In this document: in pieces, positions 1 through 8,139 of the stretch
How positions within the stretch are numbered: the first letter of the stretch is position 1
Layout of the letters: each line of letters begins with the position of its first letter
Source of the DNA: Flavobacteriaceae bacterium R38
GTDB taxonomy: Bacteria; Bacteroidota; Bacteroidia; Flavobacteriales; Flavobacteriaceae
Assembly (NCBI GenBank): GCA_009901575.1
Contig: WXYP01000005.1
Span: 177,176-241,175, forward strand
Length of the DNA stretch: 64,000 bases
Direction: 5' to 3'
Made by a program: the position numbers and the translations under genes
The notes under the pieces: model-generated
What the model was told of the DNA's origin: nothing
Database searches by the model: none
What the model saw: the letters and a program-made list of their open reading frames with translations, nothing else

Positions 1-1
1 T

Positions 2-130
2 ATGGCTAGTGAAGATCCTGAAAGAACGTCTAACGTTAAAAGTGTGTTGCCTATAAATCCCAGGACGGGGGTAAAAAGAGAATGGCCAACTCAAAGAAGT
101 CCCAATCGTCGAGGGGGATTAGACGATTAG
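2..130 (+). CDS. C-terminal end of an unidentified protein (5' end outside window)
   Basis: An open frame enters from the left edge and stops at a TAG at 128-130. The visible 42 residues are polar and basic, with segments such as PINPRTGVKREWP and RSPNRRGGLDD. They look like a flexible tail rather than a folded domain. There is an ATG at position 2, but nothing suggests it is the true start, so this is treated as the 3' end of a longer gene. No family is recognised. The gene converges on the minus-strand LytTR regulator, leaving only 12 bp between stop codons. Confidence 0.4.
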   Translation: MASEDPERTSNVKSVLPINPRTGVKREWPTQRSPNRRGGLDD

Positions 131-142
131 ATCAAATAATTT

Positions 143-859
143 TTATAAAAGATTAAGCCGTTTCATCAACTCAGGTTTGTTGGAGCGGCTTACTGGTATT
201 ACGTCTTTAGCTATCAAGACGCTATTATCTTCTATATCTATAATCCTTCTCAGATTAATAATATAAGAGCGATGTATTTTTAAGAATAATTCCTGCGGAA
301 GTTTTTCCTGAATTTTCTTCATCGTTGAATGTACTATATGATTTTTTGCATCTGTTTTAACACAGATATAATCTCCTTTAGCTTCTATCAGGTAGATATC
401 CGGAATATTAATTTTTATAAGTCGCCTGTCTATATTAACATACAAATGGTTTTCTGTATCTTCATTTACCATAGTTGAACGCTTGGCTGTTCCATTTATC
501 TGAGGTAGTTCTACTACCTTAGCTTTTTGAATTGCTTTAAAAAAACGTTCTTCTGTAATTGGTTTTACAATGTAATCTACTATACATTCATATTCAAAAG
601 CTTCAATAGCAAAATTTTTATCGGATGTGGTTAATATAATTTTAGGCGGATCTTTTAAGGTTTGAATAAAGTCAAAACCCGTAAAATCCGGCATATGAAT
701 ATCCAAAAAAATCAGATCCACTTCGTGGTGGTTTAAAAACTTAATGGCCTCGATTGCATTAGGAAATTCTCCTACTACATTAATTTCCTGTACATTAGAA
801 CAAAATCCTCCTATTATGGTTCTGGCTAAGATTTCATCATCAATAATGATACAATTCAT
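143..859 (-). CDS. LytTR-family response regulator (REC + LytTR), last gene of the H-NOX cluster
   Basis: This is a two-domain response regulator of 238 aa. Residues 1-125 form a receiver domain with acidic pocket D7/D8, the likely phospho-acceptor D53 in FLDIHMPD, the conserved T in LTTSD and K in IVKPI. Residues ~135-236 form a LytTR DNA-binding domain, seen in EAKGDYICVKT, FLKIHRSYIINLRRI and IPVSRSNKPEL. The family binds paired 9-10 bp direct repeats with ~12 bp between them, and such a pair lies upstream of this cluster at 3858-3890. It is the most promoter-distal gene, 13 bp after the Hpt gene, and is inferred to be the transcriptional output of the relay. Confidence 0.93.
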   Translation of the reverse strand: MNCIIIDDEILARTIIGGFCSNVQEINVVGEFPNAIEAIKFLNHHEVDLIFLDIHMPDFTGFDFIQTLKDPPKIILTTSDKNFAIEAFEYECIVDYIVKPITEERFFKAIQKAKVVELPQINGTAKRSTMVNEDTENHLYVNIDRRLIKINIPDIYLIEAKGDYICVKTDAKNHIVHSTMKKIQEKLPQELFLKIHRSYIINLRRIIDIEDNSVLIAKDVIPVSRSNKPELMKRLNLL

Positions 860-872
860 AAATGTTCTTTTT

Positions 873-1205
873 TTACAATGCAGCTACAAAATCTTCCATT
901 ATTTGCAGCAAATTAATAAACTCAGTATGTGAATTGTTTAGGGGGGTATTATTCTTTAAGCTTCTTTCAAGCTCTTCGGCCAAACTATAGCCTTTGTTGA
1001 GTCCTAAAATACTAATTTTATGTTTAAGTTTATGAACATTTTGCGAAGCTTCTTCAAAATCTCCTGCATTAAAGTTTTTTATATATACATTTCTTTCAAC
1101 AGGTAGCTCTTTTTGAATTACGCCAATAAGCTTCCTTTTAAAATCTTCATTCCCTCTTGCAAGATTTTCAATGTATTCAATATTTGGTGTATCCTTCATA
1201 ATCAA
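873..1205 (-). CDS. Hpt-domain histidine phosphotransfer protein
   Basis: This is a small all-helical protein of 110 aa carrying the Hpt signature ASQNVHKLKHKISILGL, with H58 as the probable phosphorylated histidine. The canonical HxLKG motif reads HKLKH here. The gene overlaps the upstream histidine kinase stop by 4 bp, so the two are probably translationally coupled. The kinase has no receiver or Hpt domain of its own. This protein can therefore serve as the third step of a four-step relay from kinase through the stand-alone receiver at 3361-3768 and Hpt to the LytTR regulator; the order is inferred. The start could be the second methionine, two codons in. Confidence 0.85.
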   Translation of the reverse strand: MIMKDTPNIEYIENLARGNEDFKRKLIGVIQKELPVERNVYIKNFNAGDFEEASQNVHKLKHKISILGLNKGYSLAEELERSLKNNTPLNNSHTEFINLLQIMEDFVAAL

Positions 1206-2797
1206 TTCTTTTTAATTGTAAAATAAAATGTAGTTCCAACACCAATTTCTGATTCCAGCCATATTTTGCCCTGGTATAGATCTACAATTTTTTTAACTAT
1301 GGACAATCCTATTCCAGTTGAACTTTTTTCATTCCCCAAAGATTGAAAGATCTTAAAAATCTTTGTATGGTACTTTTCAGGAATCCCTTGTCCGTTATCT
1401 TTAATCGAAAAAATCCAGTAATCATGCTCCGATTCACAATCGATTTCTACGACGCCTTTGGTTTTATCAATATAATTTACTGCATTAGTGACAATATTCT
1501 GAAATAATTGAAGCACCCGGGTTCTGTCTGCTTTTATAACCGGTAGTTTTTTTAAAGCAGAAACTGTGATATGATCAGGTATATGTATGGTTTCAATTAC
1601 TTCTGAAACAATTTCATTTACATCTACCTTTTTCTTGATTAAGATGTCATGATTAACACTGGAGTATTTTAAAATTCCATCTATCAAACGTTCCATGCTT
1701 TCCAATTTATCTTCCAGCATCTTCAGGTAATTTAACCCTTGATCATCAAATAAATCTTTATAATCTTCTTTTATCCAGGAAACCATTGCATTTATGCTAC
1801 TTAAAGGAGATTTTAAATCATGAGATACAACATGAGCATATTGCTGTAATTCTTCATTACTTTTTGCCAGGTTTTCCATTAATTGTTCTTTTTGCCGCTC
1901 TATAGCCAATTGAGAAGTAATATCTTCAATCATGGCCACCTGGTATTTTATTTTTCCTTGATTATCTCTAATTGCATTTACAATAGTTTTAGCATCTATA
2001 AGAGAGGTATCTTTTTTTACATATCTTTTTTTAATAATAAAATCGTCTTTGTTTCCGGAATCTACGACATTCATTTTTTCTGAAGTTTCTTCTTTATCGT
2101 CTTCAAATGTGAGTTCTTTAACGCTCTTTCCTAATAATTCTTCTCCTGAATACCCAAGGAGCTTTTCAAACGTTTTATTAGTTTTAATGATCGCTCCGTT
2201 TGCCGTTAATACTATCCCTAAAGAAGAGTTATCTACAATAATGTCAAGTTGTTTTTTTTGCTCCTCAAAAATCTCTTTGTTTATAGTTTCTGTTGTAATA
2301 TCCCTAACAATACCTTGAGCTGCTATTGCCTTTCCGCTTTTATCATAGATAATACTGGAATTGACATGAACCAGCTTTACTTCTTTATTTTTGGCTATTA
2401 TTCTTGCCTGATAGTCTGTGAATGCACCTTTTTTATGTAGTATTTTAAAAGCCCTTATCGTGTATTTTAAATCATCTTTATGTAAAAGATTCATTAAATT
2501 AAAAGGTGCTTTAGTTATATCATACCCCAGTAGTTCTACAGCAGCATCATTCATTTTAACAACATTCCCTTTCAGGTCTATCATCACATAAGCATCTACT
2601 ATGTTTTCAAAAACTCCTTTTAATTCAGAAGTTTTTAAACTAATATTCTCTTCTAGTTTAGTATTGGCTTTTTGAAGCTCTTCGGTGAGTTCATAGAGTT
2701 CCAAAGATTTGTCTTCAAGAATTTTTTCTGCTTGTTTTCTTGCTTCACGCTCTCTTTTTAAAGCTCTTTTTAATATTTCAATTTCAGATTTACTCAT
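1202..2797 (-). CDS. Soluble PAS-PAS sensor histidine kinase partnered with H-NOX
   Basis: This kinase of 531 aa has no membrane segments. Residues 1-60 are a charged coiled coil. Two PAS domains follow (about 60-170 and 180-295, each ending in a 'RDIT' or 'EDIT' PAC motif), then a second short coiled coil. The HisKA dimer domain contains VVSHDLKSPLSSI (H326), and the HATPase shows an N box (QNIVTNAVNYI), G1 (DNGQGIPEKY) and G2 (STGIGLSIVKK). The start overlaps the H-NOX gene by 8 bp. Kinases next to H-NOX genes are usually controlled by the NO-bound or NO-free heme protein, and the cytoplasmic location fits. PAS ligands, if any, cannot be read from the sequence. Confidence 0.93.
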   Translation of the reverse strand: MSKSEIEILKRALKREREARKQAEKILEDKSLELYELTEELQKANTKLEENISLKTSELKGVFENIVDAYVMIDLKGNVVKMNDAAVELLGYDITKAPFNLMNLLHKDDLKYTIRAFKILHKKGAFTDYQARIIAKNKEVKLVHVNSSIIYDKSGKAIAAQGIVRDITTETINKEIFEEQKKQLDIIVDNSSLGIVLTANGAIIKTNKTFEKLLGYSGEELLGKSVKELTFEDDKEETSEKMNVVDSGNKDDFIIKKRYVKKDTSLIDAKTIVNAIRDNQGKIKYQVAMIEDITSQLAIERQKEQLMENLAKSNEELQQYAHVVSHDLKSPLSSINAMVSWIKEDYKDLFDDQGLNYLKMLEDKLESMERLIDGILKYSSVNHDILIKKKVDVNEIVSEVIETIHIPDHITVSALKKLPVIKADRTRVLQLFQNIVTNAVNYIDKTKGVVEIDCESEHDYWIFSIKDNGQGIPEKYHTKIFKIFQSLGNEKSSTGIGLSIVKKIVDLYQGKIWLESEIGVGTTFYFTIKKN

Positions 2798-3332
2798 TAT
2801 AAGAAGCTATAAACTTTACCCTGGTACCATCTTCTTCTAATTTTTCTACCTGGATTGTTGCTTCTCTTTTATAATACTCAAAGGTTTTTTGCATTAATCC
2901 ATGTGCAAAACGATATAAACCTCGACTTGAAGTATAAACCATAGTAATACTTTTATCATCTTCATGAAGTACTTCAAAAGTAGGTAGTTCGGCTCCCGGG
3001 TAAATTTTCCTGACGTGAACATGAATATGATCTTCTATAGAAGACAATAAGGATATGGGGTGGCTAAATTTTTTAAATATTTCAGGATGATTCCTGACCA
3101 ATGTATCAAAAAAATAAACTCCGTAGACATATAAAAGATCATTAACAGGAGTGTTTACTTTTTCGCTTAAATTAGTAACCAACTGAAGCATTTCTCCAAA
3201 ATCGTATGTCCCGACTGCAGTATAAACCCCATTAGATTCCAGGTTAGAATGCTCTATAATATGGTCTACTGTTTCTAAACCAAATGTATCTTCAACCATT
3301 TCTAAAAATCCTGTAAAAACGATTCCTTTCAT
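2790..3332 (-). CDS. H-NOX heme nitric oxide/oxygen sensor protein
   Basis: This is a stand-alone heme-nitric oxide/oxygen binding protein of 180 aa, the family's usual length. It starts MKGIVFTGF, as many members do. The heme-ligand helix contains DHIHVHVRKIYPG, with H102 the probable proximal histidine. The porphyrin-propionate motif YxSxR is present as Y133-T-S135-S-R137. Such proteins bind NO tightly and modulate a co-encoded kinase or cyclase. This gene overlaps a histidine kinase and sits 28 bp after a receiver gene, so the partner is probably that kinase. Whether O2 also binds depends on a distal-pocket tyrosine, which cannot be placed without a structure-based alignment. Confidence 0.95.
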   Translation of the reverse strand: MKGIVFTGFLEMVEDTFGLETVDHIIEHSNLESNGVYTAVGTYDFGEMLQLVTNLSEKVNTPVNDLLYVYGVYFFDTLVRNHPEIFKKFSHPISLLSSIEDHIHVHVRKIYPGAELPTFEVLHEDDKSITMVYTSSRGLYRFAHGLMQKTFEYYKREATIQVEKLEEDGTRVKFIASYNE

Positions 3333-3360
3333 TTGTGTTTATTTTTTATTTAGATATCGG

Positions 3361-3768
3361 TTATATTCTGGATAGTTCATTTATATTCCAATAATCAAGT
3401 ACAGATTTTAGTTTATACATATACTCTTCATACTTAAGAGGCTTCAATACATACCCTGCAATTCCTATTTTGTAACACTCTAAAATATCTCTTCTATTAT
3501 TTGAAGTAGTTAGAATTATAGTTGGGATATATTTTAATACTTCATCTTTTTTTAGAATTTTTAAAAATTCTATACCATTGATTTTAGGCATATTCAAATC
3601 TAATAAAACGATATCGGGTAAATTATCTTTTACTTCCAAAATCTTCAAAGCTTCTTCTCCATCTTTGGCTTCAGTAATTGAAAATTTTAAGTCAAATCTT
3701 GAAACTACCCGCCTGAATTTCATCGCTTCAATTGCGTCATCCTCAACAAAAAGAATCCTCAACCCCAT
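3361..3768 (-). CDS. Stand-alone CheY-like receiver protein, first gene of the H-NOX cluster
   Basis: This single receiver domain of 135 aa has no output domain. The acidic pair is E9/D10-D11, the phospho-acceptor is D57 in IVLLDLNMPKING, the switch T lies in IILTTSNN, and the conserved lysine lies in VLKPLKYEEY. It is the promoter-proximal gene of the minus-strand group, 28 bp before the H-NOX gene. A single-domain receiver encoded with a kinase and an Hpt protein is typically the intermediate of a phosphorelay or a diverting phosphate sink. That role is inferred from context. The divergent region upstream holds paired 9-bp repeats suited to a LytTR regulator. Confidence 0.92.
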   Translation of the reverse strand: MGLRILFVEDDAIEAMKFRRVVSRFDLKFSITEAKDGEEALKILEVKDNLPDIVLLDLNMPKINGIEFLKILKKDEVLKYIPTIILTTSNNRRDILECYKIGIAGYVLKPLKYEEYMYKLKSVLDYWNINELSRI

Positions 3769-3857
3769 TTTAATATTTTTTAAAGTGTCATCTAATGTAT
3801 AAAATTCGGTTATTCATTTGATGAATTCATAAAGTTTCGATAATCCCATATCCTCCT

Positions 3858-3890
3858 TAGACGAATAGTAGTTTAGTGTAGACGAATGGT
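3858..3890 (-). promoter_or_regulatory. Paired 9-bp direct repeat, candidate LytTR binding site
   Basis: Read on the minus strand, ATTCGTCTA occurs twice (3887-3879 and 3866-3858). The copies are identical and separated by exactly 12 bp, giving a 21-bp period or two helical turns. The two copies extend to ACnATTCGTCTA. LytTR regulators bind such tandem repeats, and the core resembles the AlgR box CCGTTCGTC. It lies ~90 bp before the receiver gene that opens the H-NOX/LytTR cluster, and ~185 bp before the divergent lipoprotein gene at 4074. It could therefore serve autoregulation, the divergent gene, or both. Confidence 0.55.
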
Positions 3891-4073
3891 TTTTTTGATG
3901 AAAAACTACAGTTACAATATGTTAAAACAATAATTATGATGTGGTTTTTCCATATTTTAATTTTTAAAATTATCCTAAATGAATTCTCATCCTATTATAT
4001 TTTTCTAATTTTGGTGTATTGGGTATTATTTTCTTTAAAATTAAAACTTCAAAGTACTTTAGAAATTCATAAA

Positions 4074-4700
4074 ATGAGAACTTTAAAATTATTCTATATC
4101 GCCATATTTATATCCTTCTCTGTTTCATGTCAGAAACAGATTCCAGTTGATGATATAACAAATCAACCTGTATTTAATGAAGCTGATACTCAATATAAAA
4201 ATGTTTTTAAAGTACTCGACGGTACCTGGAAAGGAAAGTTTTTAATTTACCAGGATCAACAATTAGGGGCAAAGAATAGTATTGAACTTAAAGACATTTC
4301 TGAAGAAAGCATCAAAAAGAACGGATTTAAACTGATAAACAGTATTGATGTCACCCAGGTTTATACTTCTGAAAGTCCGTATTTTCAAAAAGTGACTATT
4401 ACCGACTATTATCCGGATACTAAAAAACAAGAAGTTAGTAACGGAGTAAATAAAATACAGGATGGGCATATGTGGTGTGTAGTTAGAAAGCCTAATGAAA
4501 CTGTTATTCACGACGGGATTACAGATGGTGATGACACTATAATCTGGAGTAGAAATGAAAAAGCGCCACAACGGATTGAGTATTTTAAAGAAACGGTGTC
4601 TACAAATACCTATGAAATAGTTGGTTGGGGGTATTATGAAGGTGATGATCCTGAAAAAAGCCCTAAACTTTGGTTTTACGCAAAATATGATCGTCAATAA
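4074..4700 (+). CDS. Lipoprotein of unknown function, co-transcribed with the exported HIT protein
   Basis: The start is placed at the ATG at 4074 because the protein then begins MRTLKLFYIAIFISFSVSC, a lipoprotein signal peptide with lipobox SVSC. The open frame extends further upstream, but that part reads as low-complexity hydrophobic sequence. The mature protein of about 190 aa starts its folded part with VLDGTWKGKFLIYQ and looks rich in beta strands, with repeated Y/W pairs (TDYYPDTK, GWGYYEGDDPE, LWFYAKYD). This suggests a lipocalin-like barrel, but no family is assigned. Its stop overlaps the next start by 1 bp (TAATG), indicating an operon. It is divergent from the H-NOX cluster. Confidence 0.75.
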   Translation: MRTLKLFYIAIFISFSVSCQKQIPVDDITNQPVFNEADTQYKNVFKVLDGTWKGKFLIYQDQQLGAKNSIELKDISEESIKKNGFKLINSIDVTQVYTSESPYFQKVTITDYYPDTKKQEVSNGVNKIQDGHMWCVVRKPNETVIHDGITDGDDTIIWSRNEKAPQRIEYFKETVSTNTYEIVGWGYYEGDDPEKSPKLWFYAKYDRQ

Positions 4701-5149
4701 TGAAAAAAGTAACTCTATTGTGTTTTAGCACTCTTTTAACTTGTGTTTCAATCTATAGTCAAAGTAATGATTATCAGAAAAACAAAGAAAAAAAACTTAA
4801 AGAAGGTTCAGTTTTCACCAAAATAATTAATAGAGAACTTCCAGCTGAGATTGTTTATGAAGATGCTGACATCATTTCTTTTATACCAAACAGAGAGCAA
4901 GCTCCTGTTCATCTTCTAATTGTCCCCAAAAAACCGATTCCGACTATTAATGATATAGAAGAAAAGGATGCTTTACTTCTTGGAAAAATGTTTCTAATAG
5001 CAAAAAAATTAGCTAAAGAATATGGAATTTCAGAAAGTGGCTATAGGCTTTCAATGAATATTAATGAAGATGCAGGCCAATCTGTTTTTCACCTTCATAT
5101 GCATCTATTGGGAGGAAAAAAACTTGGACCTATGGTTGATCAAAATTAA
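4700..5149 (+). CDS. HIT-family (histidine triad) protein with an N-terminal signal peptide
   Basis: This HIT hydrolase of 149 aa has the family core GSVFTKIINRELPAEIVYED near residue 37 and the triad FHLHMHLLGG (H131, H133, H135). HINT-type enzymes act on nucleoside phosphoramidates and are normally cytoplasmic, about 110-140 aa long. Here the core is preceded by MKKVTLLCFSTLLTCVSIYS followed by Q, which reads as a cleavable or lipoprotein-like export signal (a Cys is at position 15). That would place the enzyme in the periplasm. The gene is translationally coupled to the lipoprotein upstream, which supports a cell-envelope role. The substrate is unknown. Confidence 0.9.
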   Translation: MKKVTLLCFSTLLTCVSIYSQSNDYQKNKEKKLKEGSVFTKIINRELPAEIVYEDADIISFIPNREQAPVHLLIVPKKPIPTINDIEEKDALLLGKMFLIAKKLAKEYGISESGYRLSMNINEDAGQSVFHLHMHLLGGKKLGPMVDQN

Positions 5150-5152
5150 AGT

Positions 5153-6931
5153 CTAAACAATTCCCATTTTTTGTAATAGAAAAGAAGCATTCATATTCTG
5201 ACAGATTCCTTCTTTAAACTTATAATCAAAAGAGAGCTCGTCATTTTCTATATAAGCATCAAAATAATAGTTTTTCACCATCGCATATTCTTCTGCAACC
5301 TTACATAAACTCAAATCATGGGTTGCTATAATTCCTGTCGATTTCGAATTGGTAAGTTTCTCTAAAAACTTCTTAGAACCTTCTGCTTTGTCTTTACTAT
5401 TTGTACCTTTTAAGATCTCATCAAGAACTATAAAATAAGTATCACCCTCTATATGGTCTATGATATGTTTGAGTCTTTTTAATTCCGAAAAGAAATACGA
5501 TTCATCATCAGAAAGCGAATCTGAAGTACGCATACTGCTAATCAATTTAATGGGCATATACGTACTACTAGCCGCACAAACCGGTAAACCTGTATTTGCC
5601 ATTACATGATGCAAAGAAACTGTTCTTAAGAACGTACTTTTCCCAGCCATATTTGCCCCGGTAATTACAAAAAACTGTCCTTTATCAACATTAAAATCGT
5701 TTCTTACCAGTTTTTCTTCATTCACTAACGGATGCCCTAAACTGGTAACTTTTGTTTGATTTCCATCTTCATTGATTTCGGGATAGATGTAATGAGGGTG
5801 ATTAAATGCAAAATTTGCTAATGAGATTTCAGCATCAAAGAAAGAAATGACATCAAACCAATTTTCTACCTGATCTTTGTGTGATGCTATCCATTTCTCA
5901 ATACGTTGTGCCTGCCATAAACTCCATAGAAAAAAACCATTTGCAGGAATCATAAAGAAGATGTTATTCTGTTGATCTAACGCATCTAATGCCTTTGAAA
6001 AAGCACGAACAATCTGTGAGGCTTTTTTGGCTTCAGAATGAATAGTTTCATGTTTCTCTTTGAGTACATCAGAGGAAAAATCTGTAGCCTCTATTTGCAT
6101 CAAAAGCTTGTAATACTGTTGGAAAATGTCCTGAATCTTACTGGTGTTTTGAGACAGGTTTATAATACGCTTTGAATAAGGTGACAATATTCCAAACCCT
6201 AAAGCTAACAACACCCATATCATATTTTCTCTCAGTACTCCTAATATGGCCAATGAAATGATAAGAACAGAAATCATAGAAAAACCAATTACCAAAAGCT
6301 TTGCATATTTAGGAGTAAAAGAACGATAATTTTTTAGCCAATGAATAATTGTTTCTGCATCTGTCTCGGTTTTCACTAAAGAAGCTGTCGCTCTAAAATC
6401 CTGTTGCCATTCCGGCATGCTTTGCAACTCTTTTATCCCCTCTTGTTTCTGCTCAATTGAAGTAATATCATTTGCTTTTAATCTTTGAGCTAAGGTCTTT
6501 CTGCCTGCATCTGTTACAGTTCTGTTTATCGCCTGAAAAAAAGAACCTTTTCCAAAAAGATCAATATCGTTACAAAATGCATGATCTGCATCTGAAAAAG
6601 CTTCTCCTGCGTCAAAAAAAGTATAATCGCCATTTATTGCTTCTAACTCTTTTTGATTAATTTCAATCAGAGCTTCCAGTTTTTCCTTTTTATATTTTAT
6701 ATCGGTATACTTAGATACTAAGAAAAGAAATAATGAAAATCCTAATACTCCAATAACGACTGGCAGGTATGTAATTCCGATTGAAAAGTAAATCCCCGTT
6801 ATCATAGCGATAAAAACAAGCAATCGGATACTGCTTAAGGTATAAAGTCTTTTTTTTGTGCTATGTAAAGTATTGGTAAAAGTTTCTTTTTGCTGTGTGT
6901 AGAATTCTCTCGGCGACTGCATTCTCTTCAT
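5153..6931 (-). CDS. Membrane-anchored MutS-like ATPase
   Basis: The C-terminal half is a MutS-type ABC ATPase, with Walker A GANMAGKST (425-433), Walker B YFIVLDEI (D504-E505) and an ATHDLSLC switch. The N-terminal half lacks the MutS mismatch-recognition (Phe-x-Glu) and connector domains. It carries two hydrophobic hairpins (about 35-73 and 210-250) that look like four membrane helices. This 592-aa architecture is common in Bacteroidota and often annotated as 'MutS', but it is unlikely to be a canonical mismatch-repair protein because the DNA-clamp regions are missing. It converges tail to tail with the HIT gene, 3 bp apart. Its function is unknown. Confidence 0.88.
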   Translation of the reverse strand: MKRMQSPREFYTQQKETFTNTLHSTKKRLYTLSSIRLLVFIAMITGIYFSIGITYLPVVIGVLGFSLFLFLVSKYTDIKYKKEKLEALIEINQKELEAINGDYTFFDAGEAFSDADHAFCNDIDLFGKGSFFQAINRTVTDAGRKTLAQRLKANDITSIEQKQEGIKELQSMPEWQQDFRATASLVKTETDAETIIHWLKNYRSFTPKYAKLLVIGFSMISVLIISLAILGVLRENMIWVLLALGFGILSPYSKRIINLSQNTSKIQDIFQQYYKLLMQIEATDFSSDVLKEKHETIHSEAKKASQIVRAFSKALDALDQQNNIFFMIPANGFFLWSLWQAQRIEKWIASHKDQVENWFDVISFFDAEISLANFAFNHPHYIYPEINEDGNQTKVTSLGHPLVNEEKLVRNDFNVDKGQFFVITGANMAGKSTFLRTVSLHHVMANTGLPVCAASSTYMPIKLISSMRTSDSLSDDESYFFSELKRLKHIIDHIEGDTYFIVLDEILKGTNSKDKAEGSKKFLEKLTNSKSTGIIATHDLSLCKVAEEYAMVKNYYFDAYIENDELSFDYKFKEGICQNMNASFLLQKMGIV

Positions 6932-6961
6932 AATTAAATTGCCTTCAAAATAACAACAAAA

Positions 6962-7330
6962 TTATAGATTATTAAGCGCTTCTCTTAACTTTTTGGTCAT
7001 TCCTTTTACTACCATATCATACGAATGATCTATCAATTCATAAACAAATGATTTAGGCAATTCATTATTGCCAACATCAACTGTATTCCAATGTTTATTA
7101 TTCATATGGAATCCGCTTCGTACACTCTCGTATTGTTCTCTTAATTCTAATGCCCATTCAGGGTCACATTTAAGATTAACCGAACGTTCTCCAGCCTCCC
7201 ATTTTTTTAATGAAGTCAATGCAAACATTTTCCCCATCACTTTAAAAACAAGGGTATCTTCATCAAAAGGGAATCCTTCTGTAGTTCCTTTTTTATTGAT
7301 ACAATACTGGTGTAATTCTTCGATATTCAT
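6962..7330 (-). CDS. MmcQ/YjbR family protein
   Basis: This small protein of 122 aa matches the MmcQ/YjbR (DUF419-like) fold. It begins with 'ELHQYCINKKGTTEGFPFD', continues with 'FKVMGKMFAL' and 'VNLKCDPEWALELREQY', and has the hallmark 'NNKHWNTVDVGN'. The fold resembles a CyaY-like double-wing domain. Members are thought to bind DNA or nucleotides, but no defined role is established. It lies 30 bp upstream of the MutS-like gene on the same strand and may be co-transcribed with it. Length and composition are ordinary. Confidence 0.85.
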   Translation of the reverse strand: MNIEELHQYCINKKGTTEGFPFDEDTLVFKVMGKMFALTSLKKWEAGERSVNLKCDPEWALELREQYESVRSGFHMNNKHWNTVDVGNNELPKSFVYELIDHSYDMVVKGMTKKLREALNNL

Positions 7331-7371
7331 TTTTATCTACATTGATTATCCTTATCTATTAAAATTCAAAT

Positions 7372-8118
7372 CTATAACACCCTATACAAGATAGGTTTGC
7401 TAGGGCTCGCGTCATTATGAAAAGGGGCGATTTGAAGATTAAGTATATAAGCCCCGTCTTTTATTTTATTTGATACAAAAATAAATTCGGTAATAGTGGC
7501 ATCTAGTCGTAATTTGCTCCCAAAATTCCAAAATGCCTTATGTGCAAGCAATGTTCCTCCATCCTTTTCTTTATCGACCGATGGCAGATCAATTAGTAAA
7601 TGCTTAACGCCTAAATCTCTTAAAAATACAGCGGCATCTTCTAACAGGTAAGGCGGATTTGTATGTGAATAATCTTTATAGCATTTGTCTTTGTAGTTTG
7701 GAAGTGTTCTAATGACTAATGCTTCCGGGCGATTACTTCCCAAAAGGTTTTGTATTTGCTTTTTACTAATTACAAAATCGTCATTCAATTTTCCCGGAGC
7801 TACCGTGATTAATTCTGCAACAAAAAAATATTGATTTAATTGATCATTTACAGAATAAAAAGCTTCGGTAATATGCCCTGCACATTCTGTATGGGTACCG
7901 TGCGCATGCGGATTAAAAGAAATTGTATTTGAATTTACTGCTGCTCCATCTGCTATACTCACTATAAACCCATCTACTTCTGCTGGTGCTATTGTAGGCC
8001 TGGGTAAATACCAGGAGGTTATATTTTTTTCTCCACCTTTTAGTGACATCGAAATGTCCAAAGGTTGAGTTAGGTCTATTTGATATTCTTTATGATTACT
8101 TTTTATATTTGCCAGCAT
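7372..8118 (-). CDS. Cyclase / kynurenine-formamidase-like family protein (cytoplasmic)
   Basis: This 248-aa protein has the metal-binding core NPHAHGTHTECAGHI, a variant of the family motif HxGTHxDxPxH in which the aspartate is replaced by glutamate and the proline region is altered. The later segment LGVKHLLIDLPSVDKEKDGG is also typical of the family. Members include kynurenine formamidases, isatin hydrolase and other metal-dependent amidohydrolases. Neither a signal peptide nor neighbouring tryptophan-catabolic genes are visible, so the substrate is not assigned. A second, lipidated member of the family is encoded at 45875-46708. Confidence 0.85.
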   Translation of the reverse strand: MLANIKSNHKEYQIDLTQPLDISMSLKGGEKNITSWYLPRPTIAPAEVDGFIVSIADGAAVNSNTISFNPHAHGTHTECAGHITEAFYSVNDQLNQYFFVAELITVAPGKLNDDFVISKKQIQNLLGSNRPEALVIRTLPNYKDKCYKDYSHTNPPYLLEDAAVFLRDLGVKHLLIDLPSVDKEKDGGTLLAHKAFWNFGSKLRLDATITEFIFVSNKIKDGAYILNLQIAPFHNDASPSKPILYRVL

Positions 8119-8139
8119 TTACGCCTAAATTTATTTTAA

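Noticed and set aside
3936..4073. Upstream extension of the lipoprotein gene at 4074
   Set aside because: The extension is hydrophobic low-complexity sequence before a perfect lipoprotein signal starting at 4074.
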